A DNA stretch of 64,000 nt from G963666535 sp963666535 (GCA_963666535.1 OY762913.1:434001-498000); one strand, 5' to 3'; counted from the first letter of the stretch, positions 9,102 to 16,807 are shown. Made by a program: numbers and translations. Notes: a model not told the origin generated them from the letters alone.

Positions 9102-9407
9102 ATGAAAACAAGAAAATTTGCATTCCGCATTAAAGAAAGCGATTATCAGATGCTCAAAACCAAAGCTAAGCGAGGAAATATCACCATGACAGACTTCATC
9201 ATCCGAGCCATTACCGACAAGAATATCATTCTGGTGGATGGTGTGCGAGAGCTGCTCGGCGAACTGAAAGCCATCGGCAGAAACCTTAATCAGCTCACCA
9301 TACTCGCCAATATGGGTAGGATTGATGCGATGTATCTCACCGAAACCAAAGCACAGCTTAATCAAATTTACGAAAAGCTAACGGTGGTTTGCGAGGTGGA
9401 ACAGTAA
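9102..9407 (+). CDS. mobC: Mobilization accessory protein MobC-like
   Basis: A 101-residue protein beginning with a ribbon-helix-helix-like segment (FAFRIKESDYQMLKTKAKRG) and continuing with LGELKAIGRNLNQLTILANMGR, the signature region of MobC relaxosome proteins. MobC binds near oriT and helps the relaxase open the strands. Its stop overlaps the relaxase ATG (TAATG at 9405-9409), so the two are translationally coupled. Confidence 0.88.
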   Translation: MKTRKFAFRIKESDYQMLKTKAKRGNITMTDFIIRAITDKNIILVDGVRELLGELKAIGRNLNQLTILANMGRIDAMYLTETKAQLNQIYEKLTVVCEVEQ

Positions 9408-10777
9408 TGGCTACAGTGAATTTCATCCCTTGCTCCAAGCAATGCGTGTCCTCTATGAAGAATGAGATAGCATACATTTTGCAGGATTTTAAGGTGTGCA
9501 TTGATCGTGAAAAGTACGATACCGACCACACCGAAAACTACAAAAATTACTCTGCAGATGCCGACAGAAGCAATTGCATTCGCCTCATTTCCGGCAAGGA
9601 TTGCTGTCCAGAAACAGCGTTCCGAGAGTTTATGGCAACGAAAAGTAGCTTTAAAAAAGCAGATCAGACAATGTTTTACCATTATGACCAAGCCTTTAAG
9701 GACGGCGAAACCATCTCACCCAAGACCGCTCACGAGATTGCCGTGCAGTTTGCAAAAGATAATTACCCCGATTTTGAGGTGGTCATCGCCACCCATGTTG
9801 ACAATGAGCATCTGCATTCTCACTTTATTATCAATTCGGTCAGCTTCAAAACAGGTAAAAAACTGCATGAGGGGCCGAAAACGTTGCTGAGACTTCGAGA
9901 CTATTCCGATGTGATTTGTCAGCAATATGGACTTACTACCCTTGCCCCATACCTCAGTGGTAAGTCCCAAAGCCTGGGTTCGCGCGAATATCGTGCCGCT
10001 GCTAAGGGAGAGAGCTGGAAGTTTGCGCTGATGAACACCATCGACCATGCCATGAAAATCAGTCACACCAAAGAAGAATTTATCAAAAATATGGAGCGCA
10101 ATGACTACTCGGTAAAGTGGGCGGACACTCGAAAAAGCATTACCTACACTTGCCCCAACACCATGTCGTGCAGAGATCTTAAACTGCATGACACACGATA
10201 TTTAAAGGAGAAGATGGAACGTGAATTTGAGCTTAGAAGAATTGAAACAGCGAAACTCCGGCTCGCCGCAGGAGAAAACACAGCCGGAGCCGCCGCAGGT
10301 GTCACCGACCCAGCCGGGCTGTTACCTGTTGCCGACAGAGGACTTGGAGCGTCTGTATCGGGAAATCAGCATCCTGCGCCAGCAAGTAAGAAACCTCAAG
10401 GCACAGAACGAATCGTTACACACCAAGCTTGCACAACTGCCGAGCAAAGCGGATTTGCAGACGATACTGCAGACAATCACAGAAATGGAACGGATGCTCT
10501 CACAGGCTGGGAAGCGGAACGGGAAATCCTTTTTCATCCCGAAATTGCACTTACCGAGGGTAACCATCAGCCCGAAGTGGCTGTTGCTGTTCCCGATCTT
10601 AGCGGCATTGTGGGCGATGTGGTTCAGCTTGGAAAATCTGTTGAGCGGATGGACGACGTTGTTCCAGTGATGGATGCCACTACCAAGCCGCAGCCTCATA
10701 ACGGCAAAAAGAAAAAACTCGCTGTCGGTCAAAAAGAAGATGACCACAGCGGCTATGATTTTGAAATGAAAATGTAA
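9407..10777 (+). CDS. Relaxase / mobilization nuclease
   Basis: A 456-residue relaxase from the ATG at 9407, which overlaps the MobC stop; a TTG extension to 9389 is unlikely. The metal-binding histidine cluster HVDNEHLHSH in the N-terminal third is the HxDxxHxHxH motif of MobA/VirD2-type relaxases. The catalytic tyrosine is probably one of those in the first 60 residues. The domain ends near residue 270. The remaining 185 residues are Ala/Gly/Pro-rich and low in recognisable structure, because the same DNA also encodes another protein in a different frame. It nicks oriT and leads the strand during mobilization. Confidence 0.88.
   Translation: MATVNFIPCSKQCVSSMKNEIAYILQDFKVCIDREKYDTDHTENYKNYSADADRSNCIRLISGKDCCPETAFREFMATKSSFKKADQTMFYHYDQAFKDGETISPKTAHEIAVQFAKDNYPDFEVVIATHVDNEHLHSHFIINSVSFKTGKKLHEGPKTLLRLRDYSDVICQQYGLTTLAPYLSGKSQSLGSREYRAAAKGESWKFALMNTIDHAMKISHTKEEFIKNMERNDYSVKWADTRKSITYTCPNTMSCRDLKLHDTRYLKEKMEREFELRRIETAKLRLAAGENTAGAAAGVTDPAGLLPVADRGLGASVSGNQHPAPASKKPQGTERIVTHQACTTAEQSGFADDTADNHRNGTDALTGWEAEREILFHPEIALTEGNHQPEVAVAVPDLSGIVGDVVQLGKSVERMDDVVPVMDATTKPQPHNGKKKKLAVGQKEDDHSGYDFEMKM
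10221..10670 (+). CDS. Coiled-coil membrane protein nested in the relaxase gene
   Basis: A 149-residue frame lies entirely inside the 3' part of the relaxase gene in a different reading frame. It has a GTG start at 10221 with AAAGGAG ten bases upstream. The protein looks real: a Pro/Gln-rich start, a long heptad region (LERLYREISILRQQVRNLKA and onwards, about residues 40-100), a basic stretch, then one strong membrane helix (WLLLFPILAALWAMWF, about 120-137). A tail-anchored coiled-coil protein suggests a relaxosome-membrane adaptor. No named family is recognised. Confidence 0.65.
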   Translation: MNLSLEELKQRNSGSPQEKTQPEPPQVSPTQPGCYLLPTEDLERLYREISILRQQVRNLKAQNESLHTKLAQLPSKADLQTILQTITEMERMLSQAGKRNGKSFFIPKLHLPRVTISPKWLLLFPILAALWAMWFSLENLLSGWTTLFQ

Positions 10778-10838
10778 CCGCACGGAGCAGAAATGCCTCG
10801 TGCTTTTTTGTTGCCCTATTGGGTAGAAAGGAAAATCT

Positions 10839-11132
10839 ATGGATAGAGAAAATTTGATTGCAAGGCACTACTTGGAAACAGGAATCCTCGGCGCATATGA
10901 AACCGCCAATATCGCTTGGGAGGAAGAATCAGACGGAAAATCTGCTCCATGTTTTGATGATGCTATTGTGTTTTTTGGTACAGAGCAAATCAAAACTGAG
11001 CGGCATATGGACATTGAAGGCAGGCACTTTCGCATCTGCTCCGTATTCCCTGCTGACAGCAAAATAACGCCAACAGACAAGCTGTTGACTCTGATTGATA
11101 CCGAGCTTGAAAAAGAAACTCGAACCGCTTAA
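10839..11132 (+). CDS. Small element protein of unknown function
   Basis: A 97-residue acidic protein beginning MDRENLIARHYLETG, with GAAAGGAAA before the ATG. Its middle (HMDIEGRHFRICSVFP) and end (TDKLLTLIDTELEKE) read as a compact alpha/beta fold. It has no membrane segment and no motif I know. It sits between the relaxase and the recombinase gene on the same strand, which is where clostridial mobilizable elements often carry a small conserved protein. Confidence 0.65.
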   Translation: MDRENLIARHYLETGILGAYETANIAWEEESDGKSAPCFDDAIVFFGTEQIKTERHMDIEGRHFRICSVFPADSKITPTDKLLTLIDTELEKETRTA

Positions 11133-11142
11133 TTGTAGTAGA

Positions 11143-11198
11143 CTTGTGGAAAACGTTACGGTATGCTGTGTAGTACCGTATTCGGTTTGCCACAAGTA
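11143..11198 (+). promoter_or_regulatory. Long imperfect hairpin before the recombinase gene
   Basis: CTTGTGG near 11143 pairs with CCACAAG near 11198, and TACGGTA with TACCGTA flanks a ten-base loop (TGCTGTGTAG). The structure ends just before AAAGGAGG of the recombinase gene. It could terminate the upstream transcript, control recombinase translation, or be part of a recombination site. Confidence 0.45.
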
Positions 11199-11212
11199 AA
11201 GGAGGATTTTAA

Positions 11213-12886
11213 TATGGCAGACTTAGCCAAGAGGATGAGCGTGAAGGTGAGTCCAACAGCATTCAGAACCAGAGGATGATGCTGGAAAAATACGCTGCCG
11301 ACAACGGATTTGAAAAAACGCTATTTTTGTCAGACGATGGTTATTCGGGCACCAACTTTGACCGTCCATCCTTCAAAAAAGTAATGGAACTGGTGGAGTC
11401 GGGGCTGGTCGCAACCATCATCGTCAAGGATATGTCCCGCTTGGGACGCGAGTATCTTCAAGTCGGTCATCTGACAGAGATTACTTTTCCAAACTTCGGT
11501 GTCCGATTTATTGCGGTCAACGATAACGTCGACAGTTTGTATGGCGACAACGATTTCACGCCTTTCAAAAATCTGTTCAACGAGTTTCATTCCAAAGATA
11601 CCAGTCGCAAGGTGCGTGCTGTTAAAAAAGCACAAGCCGAGCGCGGAGAGCGGGTCGGTTCCAGACCACCATATGGATACGAAAAAAATCCAGACAATCC
11701 CAAGCAGCTTATTCCTGATAAACAGAGCTCGGAGGTGGTGAGACACATCTTCCGACTCTGTGCAGAGGGTAAAGGCCCCTGTCAGATCGCAAAGCAGCTC
11801 AAGGAGGAACAGGTATTGAACCCAAGCAACTACTACTACCAAAAATATGGTGCAGGCGTGGCGTGGCTTGATACCACTAATCCGTACCACTGGAGCAATA
11901 CCTCTATAGGAAATATTTTAAACGACATTTCCTACCTTGGACACACCGTCAATCTGCGCTACACCACCATTTCCTACAAAAACAAAAAGCAAATTGAACG
12001 TCCCGAATCCGAATGGCTGAAGTTTGAAAACACCCATGAACCGCTGATTACACAGGAACTATGGGACATCGTGCAAGATGTGCGCAAACATAAAAAGCGT
12101 GCAGCAAAACGGATGGAGGCACCTCATATGTTTTCTGGGATGGTCTACTGTGCCGATTGTGGTAAGCTTTTGACGCTACAACGGGCGCATACCATGACAG
12201 AAACACAGAATAACTTCAGATGCACTACCTACAAAAAATATGGCAAGGATAAATGTACCGGCCACTATATTCGAGAAGTGCAGCTCAAGGCAATTATTCT
12301 GGACGATCTGCGACGGGTTACACACTACGCAAGGCAGAAGGAATCGCTATTCATCGAGCATATCACACAGAAAAACACTGTGGAGGTACGCAGGGAGATG
12401 AACAGCGTCCAACGGGAAGTTGATACTGCCAAGCGACGTGACAGTGAGCTGACAGCTTTGTTTAAGCGGCTATATGAGGACAACGTGCTGGGACGCATTC
12501 CAAACGAGCACTTCCGATTGCTTTCCTCCGAGTACACTACTGAGCAAGCTGATCTACGGGAGAAGCTGCCCCGACTGGAACAGAGGATGGAGCAGTTGAA
12601 AAGTTCTATCTCCAATGCCGCACAATTTGTGGACAAGGCGAAACGCTACACCAACATCACCGAGCTCACGTCGGAAATTTTACGGCTGTTTATCGAAAAG
12701 ATTGTGATAGGCGAACGTGCAGAGAAGTACTCGCACACTGCCGAACAGTGTATCTGGATTTATTATCGTGACATTGGGCTTCTGGACACTCCTATACAAC
12801 GGAATGAACCAGCGGATGAAGCGGATGAAAACCCAGAGGAGTTGGATACAACAGCAGCCGATGGCAACACTAATCCCGCCGCTTGA
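11213..12886 (+). pseudogene. Large serine recombinase, 5' end disrupted
   Basis: The family is clear: resolvase domain (SDDGYSGTNFDRPSF, KDMSRLGREYLQVG), a recombinase domain (GSRPPYGYEKNP), a zinc ribbon (YCADCGKLLTL followed by two more Cys), a coiled coil, and a DUF4368-like tail. The in-frame conserved N-terminus is present as YGRLSQEDEREGESNSIQNQ, translated from 11213, and includes the expected catalytic serine codon at 11225-11227. However, a TAA (11210-11212) stands immediately before it and no ATG, GTG or TTG follows until 11276, beyond the serine. AAAGGAGG and an ATG at 11214 are present but in another frame, which stops after 21 codons. About 10-15 codons seem to be deleted. The longest normal frame (11276-12886, 536 aa) would lack the nucleophile. 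Confidence 0.72.
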
Positions 12887-12895
12887 TACGGCAAA

Positions 12896-12921
12896 GGGCA
12901 GACAGTAACCACTGTCTGCCC
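12896..12921 (+). terminator. Hairpin after the recombinase gene
   Basis: GGGCAGACAGT and ACTGTCTGCCC form a perfect 11-base stem with loop AACC, ten bases after the recombinase stop. No long T run follows, so termination may be weak. Confidence 0.5.
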
Positions 12922-12976
12922 CAAACATAGCGTTTTCATACCCACGGTTCACAAAGTGTCCTTATGAACACTTGCA

Positions 12977-13002
12977 CAAGGGGAAGGTATGTCTTTTCTT
13001 AT
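12977..13002 (+). repeat. Direct repeat copy 1 flanking the Nudix gene
   Basis: CAAGGGGAAGG-ta-TGTCTT-tt-CTTAT. It matches 13650-13674 with only a few differences in the linkers. The pair brackets the Nudix gene. Confidence 0.55.
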
Positions 13003-13076
13003 TTGATGAAGTGTGCTATTATGGCTTTAAAGTTACTACATCATGCAAATAATAAGAAATTTTGTAGGGGTTAGAC

Positions 13077-13550
13077 ATGGATAAAGATTGGTTATTTACA
13101 ACCAAAGAATATATTTGTGACCTGAGAACGGTTGGTGTTTTAATTCAGAATAATAAAATTCTCGTTCAGCGAAACCGTGGTGGAACCGAATTTGCTTTGC
13201 CAGGTGGGCATGTGAAAATTGGCGAAACATTAGAGAATGGACTTATTCGTGAATATAAAGAGGAAACAGAGACAGACATATTGTGTAAACGCTTGTTATG
13301 GAGCGAAGAATGTTTTTGGGAATGGAACGGAAAGCAAGCTCACAATATTTCTTTTTATTATCTAATTGAATTGCGCAATGGTTCAATAATTCCTGAGGAT
13401 GAGTTCGTATCACATAAAGATAACTGCAATGTAGTCATCGGTTGGATGCCTATTGATGAAATTCAAAATGTCATTATCTATCCCGCGTTCCTCAAAAAAG
13501 AAATTTACAATTTAAACGGATATCCCAAACACTTTGTTTCAAAAGGCTGA
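13077..13550 (+). CDS. Nudix hydrolase
   Basis: A 157-residue Nudix protein. The box runs GGHVKIGETLENGLIREYKEE at about residues 43-63 and keeps the RE and EE metal ligands of the consensus, but the Gly after EE-x is Glu here (EETE). Nudix enzymes hydrolyse nucleoside diphosphates linked to another group; the substrate cannot be told from sequence. The gene is AT-rich compared with the core genome, has its own ribosome site (TAGGGG), and is enclosed by a short direct repeat just outside the recombinase gene. It therefore looks like a passenger cassette. Confidence 0.88.
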   Translation: MDKDWLFTTKEYICDLRTVGVLIQNNKILVQRNRGGTEFALPGGHVKIGETLENGLIREYKEETETDILCKRLLWSEECFWEWNGKQAHNISFYYLIELRNGSIIPEDEFVSHKDNCNVVIGWMPIDEIQNVIIYPAFLKKEIYNLNGYPKHFVSKG

Positions 13551-13649
13551 ACTCAGCGAGAATTTTAATTTGCTAACCTAATTTGAACAATTTATTCTGA
13601 TAGCAAAAACTTTATTTACAACATTTTTTAATCAAGACATATCTTCCGC

Positions 13650-13674
13650 CAAGGGGAAGGGCTGTCTTACTTAT
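13650..13674 (+). repeat. Direct repeat copy 2 flanking the Nudix gene
   Basis: CAAGGGGAAGG-gc-TGTCTT-a-CTTAT. Partner of the copy at 12977-13002, about 670 bases apart. Confidence 0.55.
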
Positions 13675-13696
13675 AGAAAAAGGCATGGATTTGGAA

Positions 13697-13870
13697 TCAC
13701 TCCTCCTCCGTGCCCTTTTTGTTTTCTGACGATAACGAAATCACTTGAACTTCTGGCTCCGGTGAGGAAATATAGCGCTCCTCGCATTCTCGCTGTGCCG
13801 CAATCAGGATATTAACCGCCTGCTCAGAGGCCCTAGCCATTGTCAAATACAGTTCCTTGTAGTCTGGCAT
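13697..13870 (-). CDS. Tiny acidic protein divergent from an XRE regulator (copy 1)
   Basis: A 57-residue frame with AAGAGGAG seven bases before the ATG at 13870. It begins MPDYKELYLTMARASEQA and has a Glu/Arg-rich middle (AAQRECEERYIS). It is homologous by eye to the 44-residue protein at 15736-15870: both start with Y-x-E-x-Y and share an AQ/VQ-x-E-x-EE block. Both diverge from a short XRE regulator with palindromes between. Function unknown; a partner or target of the regulator is likely. Confidence 0.6.
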   Translation of the reverse strand: MPDYKELYLTMARASEQAVNILIAAQRECEERYISSPEPEVQVISLSSENKKGTEEE

Positions 13871-13882
13871 AATTTTTCTCCT

Positions 13883-13903
13883 CTTGCACTAATATAGTGC
13901 AAG
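13883..13903. promoter_or_regulatory. Perfect palindrome in the divergent promoter (operator candidate 1a)
   Basis: CTTGCACTA and TAGTGCAAG are exact inverted repeats around ATA. The site lies 13 bases upstream of the small acidic gene, where a bound XRE dimer would block transcription. Confidence 0.6.
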
Positions 13904-13937
13904 AATAACATAATTAGTGTGTAAAATCAATACAGAA

Positions 13938-13957
13938 TTGCACCCAATTAAGTGCAG
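13938..13957. promoter_or_regulatory. Second related palindrome (operator candidate 1b)
   Basis: TTGCAC and GTGCAG, separated by eight bases, repeat the half-sites of the palindrome at 13883. The centres are about 55 bases apart, near five helical turns, and this copy is 13 bases before the XRE start. Confidence 0.5.
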
Positions 13958-13970
13958 TGAGGTGTTGATT

Positions 13971-14195
13971 ATGAATTACGAGTACAGCAAGGCAATTGGA
14001 CGGAATATTAGCGCGATTAGGCGGTCAAAAGGATTCACCCAGGAGCAATTATCCGCTAAATTGCAAGTCATGGACTGTGATATTACCAGAAGCGCACTGG
14101 CAAAAATAGAGGTCGGGCAGAGGCATTTATATCCAGATGAGTTAAAGGCCTTGAAACTAGTGCTTGATATTCGTTATGAAGAACTCTTTGTCTAA
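13971..14195 (+). CDS. XRE-family transcriptional regulator (copy 1)
   Basis: A 74-residue lambda-repressor-like protein from the ATG at 13971, which has GAGGTG seven bases upstream; the frame is open further up but without a ribosome site. The HTH is FTQEQLSAKLQVMDCDITRSALAKIEVGQ, and YPDELKALKLVLDIRYEELF closes the fold. It is transcribed away from the small acidic gene. Two related TGCAC...GTGCA palindromes between them suggest that it represses both directions. Confidence 0.85.
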   Translation: MNYEYSKAIGRNISAIRRSKGFTQEQLSAKLQVMDCDITRSALAKIEVGQRHLYPDELKALKLVLDIRYEELFV

Positions 14196-14587
14196 ATCGG
14201 CAGACCGTCCAATTAACGATGAAAATCAAAAAATAGGATCGTATTCACGGACAGCGCGACGATGCGGATTTGACACCGGATAAATACAGGCGCTTTGCCA
14301 CGCCTAAAATGTTTCCACCCTTGTTCCAAATAAATCGGCAAATTTGTGTTCAAAATTTGCCGATTTATTTTTGGCCTTCTATCTACTATAATGAGGGGTA
14401 TCGCCTAGACCATTTACGAAAGAAAGTGCCTCTTACTGAAAAGGTAGACGTTGATGAGCTGGCAAAAGGATACTTATGGAGCGGCGTTAAAAAGTATCTG
14501 TTGGAAGAACGGCGGCACGAATCATCATGGATAACAGAACGGAAGTATATTGTGAATCATCAGATAGAACTCACCCAAACACAAAAC
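14196..14587. other. Gap between XRE gene and acyltransferase
   Basis: This stretch is open in the acyltransferase frame but holds a very strong terminator (14328-14370), a TATAAT at 14387-14392, and no ribosome site. Codons downstream of the terminator (DVDELAKGYLWSGVKKYLLEERRHE) read like a fragment of an unrelated soluble protein, possibly a remnant of a decayed gene. Confidence 0.45.
14328..14370 (+). terminator. Strong terminator downstream of the XRE regulator
   Basis: An exact 18-base stem (14328-14345 with 14353-14370; arms start AAATAAATCGGC) with a seven-base loop and flanking A and T runs, so it can work in both directions. It argues against the long upstream extension of the acyltransferase frame. 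Confidence 0.85.
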
Positions 14588-15592
14588 ATGAGCAAGAGAC
14601 AGCAAATATCTGTGTTAAATGCAGCGTTTTGCATCCTCGTTGTTTTTATACATATCTCCTCTGAGGCTATTGTTTCAACGGATAAAACCTCGTGGAAATA
14701 CTTGCTCTTGTATGCCCCCTGGACCATGTCGTCGTTCGCGATGCAGGGCTTTATATTTCTAAGCGGAATCAAGATGTTCTTAAAATATGGTACCCGGCCA
14801 TTTGTCTATTCCGAATTCGTCGCTGACCGGCTGAAACGAATTTTTGTACCCTATCTCATTTGGGTTGTCATATATTATGTCTATTTCTGTTATAAAGGAT
14901 TTTATTCGTTTGACATTGCGCAGCTTCTTCGATTTGTTTGTGTAGGAGATGTTGTAAGCCCCTTCTATTTCATCATTGTAATATTACAGTTTTATCTCTT
15001 GATGCCCGTGTGGAGAAAAGCGGTTCCTCTCTTTCCTCCGCGTTTTGCGCTGCCGGCTGCTTTGCTGATCACGATCCTCATTCGGCATGGTATTGCATTT
15101 GAATATAGCGACAGAATTTTTACGACGTATCTCATTTATTGGACAGTGGGCTGTTATATTGGAGCAAACTATTCTAAATTCGTGGACCTTTTAAAGAAAA
15201 ACCGCATTTGGGTCTATTTGATTGTCATCATAAGCGGTTCTATCGATCTGTATTTCAGAGTCAGCAGCACGGGTTATCTGTTGGAAGATATCCATCTTTT
15301 ATACTGCGTTGCCATGATACTCTGCCTTTTTCAAATCGCGGGAACGATTAAACGCCCGATTATTATGAAAGGAATTGAGAAAATCAACGGGGTCAGCTTG
15401 GGTATTTTCTTCTCCCACTGCCTTTTTATCTACATTATTAATTTTTGCATGAACGATATGGGTATTACGAAAATATCAGTCCGTTTCTTCCTGCGAGCGG
15501 CATTTGTATATTCAGCCTCTTATTTTGTTTGCTTTTTCTATCATAAAATCAAATGGAAGGTAAGCTCGCGGAACATCCGCAGAGATACTTAG
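14588..15592 (+). CDS. Acyltransferase-3 family integral membrane protein
   Basis: A 334-residue protein of about ten membrane helices from MSKRQQISVLNAAFCILVV at 14588. This start is preferred because the family begins in this way, because 330-350 residues is its normal size, and because a strong terminator lies inside the longer frame that begins at 14270. The RLKRIFVPYLIWVVIYY segment and the early VVFIHISSEA (family His) are typical of acyltransferase-3 enzymes, which O-acetylate peptidoglycan, wall polymers or sugars. The acceptor is unknown. No clear ribosome site is seen before 14588. Confidence 0.8.
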   Translation: MSKRQQISVLNAAFCILVVFIHISSEAIVSTDKTSWKYLLLYAPWTMSSFAMQGFIFLSGIKMFLKYGTRPFVYSEFVADRLKRIFVPYLIWVVIYYVYFCYKGFYSFDIAQLLRFVCVGDVVSPFYFIIVILQFYLLMPVWRKAVPLFPPRFALPAALLITILIRHGIAFEYSDRIFTTYLIYWTVGCYIGANYSKFVDLLKKNRIWVYLIVIISGSIDLYFRVSSTGYLLEDIHLLYCVAMILCLFQIAGTIKRPIIMKGIEKINGVSLGIFFSHCLFIYIINFCMNDMGITKISVRFFLRAAFVYSASYFVCFFYHKIKWKVSSRNIRRDT

Positions 15593-15657
15593 CGGAAGGT
15601 TAGGGCGTCAAAGGCTAAAATTTCCAGCTTTTTAATCAGGGCTTTCCAACAAGTAAG

Positions 15658-15700
15658 AAAACGTGCAGGTAAGAAGCAGCGCTTTTTATCTGCACGTTTT
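15658..15700 (+). terminator. Terminator of the acyltransferase gene
   Basis: AAAACGTGCAG and CTGCACGTTTT form an exact 11-base stem with A and T tracts at the base. Confidence 0.75.
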
Positions 15701-15735
15701 GAAACCCCTATGAAACTTTTATCCAGCCTATCTTC

Positions 15736-15870
15736 TCATTGCGCATTTTCCTCGGTTTCTTCGTACGAAAGAAACAGTTCCTCCGACTCCTGCTGCACAA
15801 CTTGGAGTTCGCAAATAAGATCCGTCAACTTATTGAAAAGTTTATAGTACATTTCTTCATATGCATTCAC
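15736..15870 (-). CDS. Tiny acidic protein divergent from an XRE regulator (copy 2)
   Basis: A 44-residue frame, GTG start at 15870 with GGAGGTGG upstream. Sequence MNAYEEMYYKLFNKL then ELQVVQQESEELFLSYEE. It is the counterpart of the 57-residue protein at 13697-13870, with the same Y-x-E-x-Y start and a Q-x-E-x-EE block. It diverges from the second XRE gene. Function unknown. Confidence 0.55.
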   Translation of the reverse strand: MNAYEEMYYKLFNKLTDLICELQVVQQESEELFLSYEETEENAQ

Positions 15871-15894
15871 TAAGAACCACCTCCGCTACAATCT

Positions 15895-15936
15895 TAGGTC
15901 AATTTAACCATAATGTCAATAGGTCAATTTGACATA
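15895..15936. promoter_or_regulatory. Repeated GGTCAATTT motifs between divergent genes (operator candidate 2)
   Basis: AGGTCAATTTAACC near 15896 and AGGTCAATTTGACAT near 15921 are near-identical direct copies, each internally palindromic (GGTnAAntTnACC, GTCAAatTTGAC type). They differ from the TGCAC palindromes of the first module, so each regulator probably reads only its own site. Confidence 0.55.
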
Positions 15937-15948
15937 ATAAGTGCGGTG

Positions 15949-16170
15949 ATGAAGATGAACCCATTGAAGAGCCTGAGAGTGGAAAAAAAGTATACCCAAA
16001 TTAAGATGCAAATGCTAACCGGCATTGACCAAAGCGATTACTCAAAAATAGAAAACGGCAGTCGGTATATGACATTTGAGCAATGCAAAAAGCTCGCTGT
16101 TGCACTGGATACCAGCATGGATTATTTAGCTGGGCTTACCAACGAAAAAAGTCCTTATCCAAGAAGCTAA
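15949..16170 (+). CDS. XRE-family transcriptional regulator (copy 2)
   Basis: A 73-residue HTH protein starting MKMNPLKSLRVEKKYTQ; the start may be the ATG at 15949 or at 15955. The HTH spans YTQIKMQMLTGIDQSDYSKIENG and is followed by TFEQCKKLAVALDTSMDYLAG, the common end of clostridial XRE regulators. It forms a divergent pair with the 44-residue acidic protein and probably autoregulates through the repeated GGTCAATTT sites. Confidence 0.82.
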   Translation: MKMNPLKSLRVEKKYTQIKMQMLTGIDQSDYSKIENGSRYMTFEQCKKLAVALDTSMDYLAGLTNEKSPYPRS

Positions 16171-16302
16171 TAAAAACGCGGGTAGGCAGTAATTGGCGTG
16201 TGGCTGGTCGCTACCAAACCCGACCCCTTGCGGGGCAGGGAAAAGGCAGGATGTTTTTCTTTCTTCAGTAAAAAGCTCAACCGCTCTTGCCGGGGCGATG
16301 AC

Positions 16303-16344
16303 ACAAGGGGGCGCTGCTTGCTGAAGCAAGCAGCGCCCCCTTGT
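16303..16344. terminator. Very stable GC-rich hairpin
   Basis: An exact 19-base stem (ACAAGGGGGCGCTGCTTGC and its complement) with loop TGAA. It lies between the XRE gene and the convergent small membrane protein gene and could end transcripts from both sides, though the T run is short. Confidence 0.65.
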
Positions 16345-16361
16345 AATAACAGAACTGCCGG

Positions 16362-16562
16362 TCAGTTCGCGTTGGTATTATGAGCGGTATGGCGCCCCAC
16401 TGCCAAGGCCAGGGGAATGGAAACCGCCAGGACAATCAATTCCAGCGTCGTTTCCAGGGCTGCACTTCCCTGCGCGAGGAAAGAAGCAAAGGAAAGTCCA
16501 CCAATGAAATACACGGCGAACAAAATGGAGCAAATTGAGCAAAACCAATTGATTTTCAACAT
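16362..16562 (-). CDS. Two-helix small membrane protein divergent from MarR
   Basis: A 66-residue protein from the ATG at 16562 with GAAGGGG about ten bases upstream. MLKINWFCSICSILFAVYFIGGLSF and LELIVLAVSIPLALAVGRHT are two membrane helices joined by a short loop. The reading frame is open further upstream but has no ribosome site there. Its neighbour in the opposite direction is a MarR regulator, a usual layout for a repressor and its target. Function unknown; small membrane proteins of this kind often modulate a transporter. Confidence 0.6.
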   Translation of the reverse strand: MLKINWFCSICSILFAVYFIGGLSFASFLAQGSAALETTLELIVLAVSIPLALAVGRHTAHNTNAN

Positions 16563-16762
16563 AATAACGGCCCCTTCCACACGTATTATATGAATGATAA
16601 CTTGCAATAATTCGTTTAACACACACATAATACCCCCGAGAAAGAAAAAAGTCAATGGCCAAATGAAATATTTATTGCAATAATTGTACATCTGTCCTCC
16701 ATAGGAGGACTTTCTAATTGTGAAGAGATCGTAAATATACCATGAACATTTATTCCCATGGA

Positions 16763-16807
16763 TTGACAAATGCGCTGTAAATATAGTATCGTCTATTCGT
16801 ATGCGAA
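16763..16807 (+). promoter_or_regulatory. Promoter and operator-like palindrome of the marR gene
   Basis: TTGACA at 16763-16768 is followed by TAGTAT-like sequence, and a near-palindrome TTCG-TATG-CGAA at 16796-16807 covers the expected start point. This is where a MarR repressor would bind for autoregulation. Confidence 0.45.

Noticed and set aside
10322..10783. A 153-codon minus-strand frame opposite the relaxase and the nested gene
   Set aside because: No ribosome site and no plausible fold; open by chance in a region that already carries two plus-strand frames.
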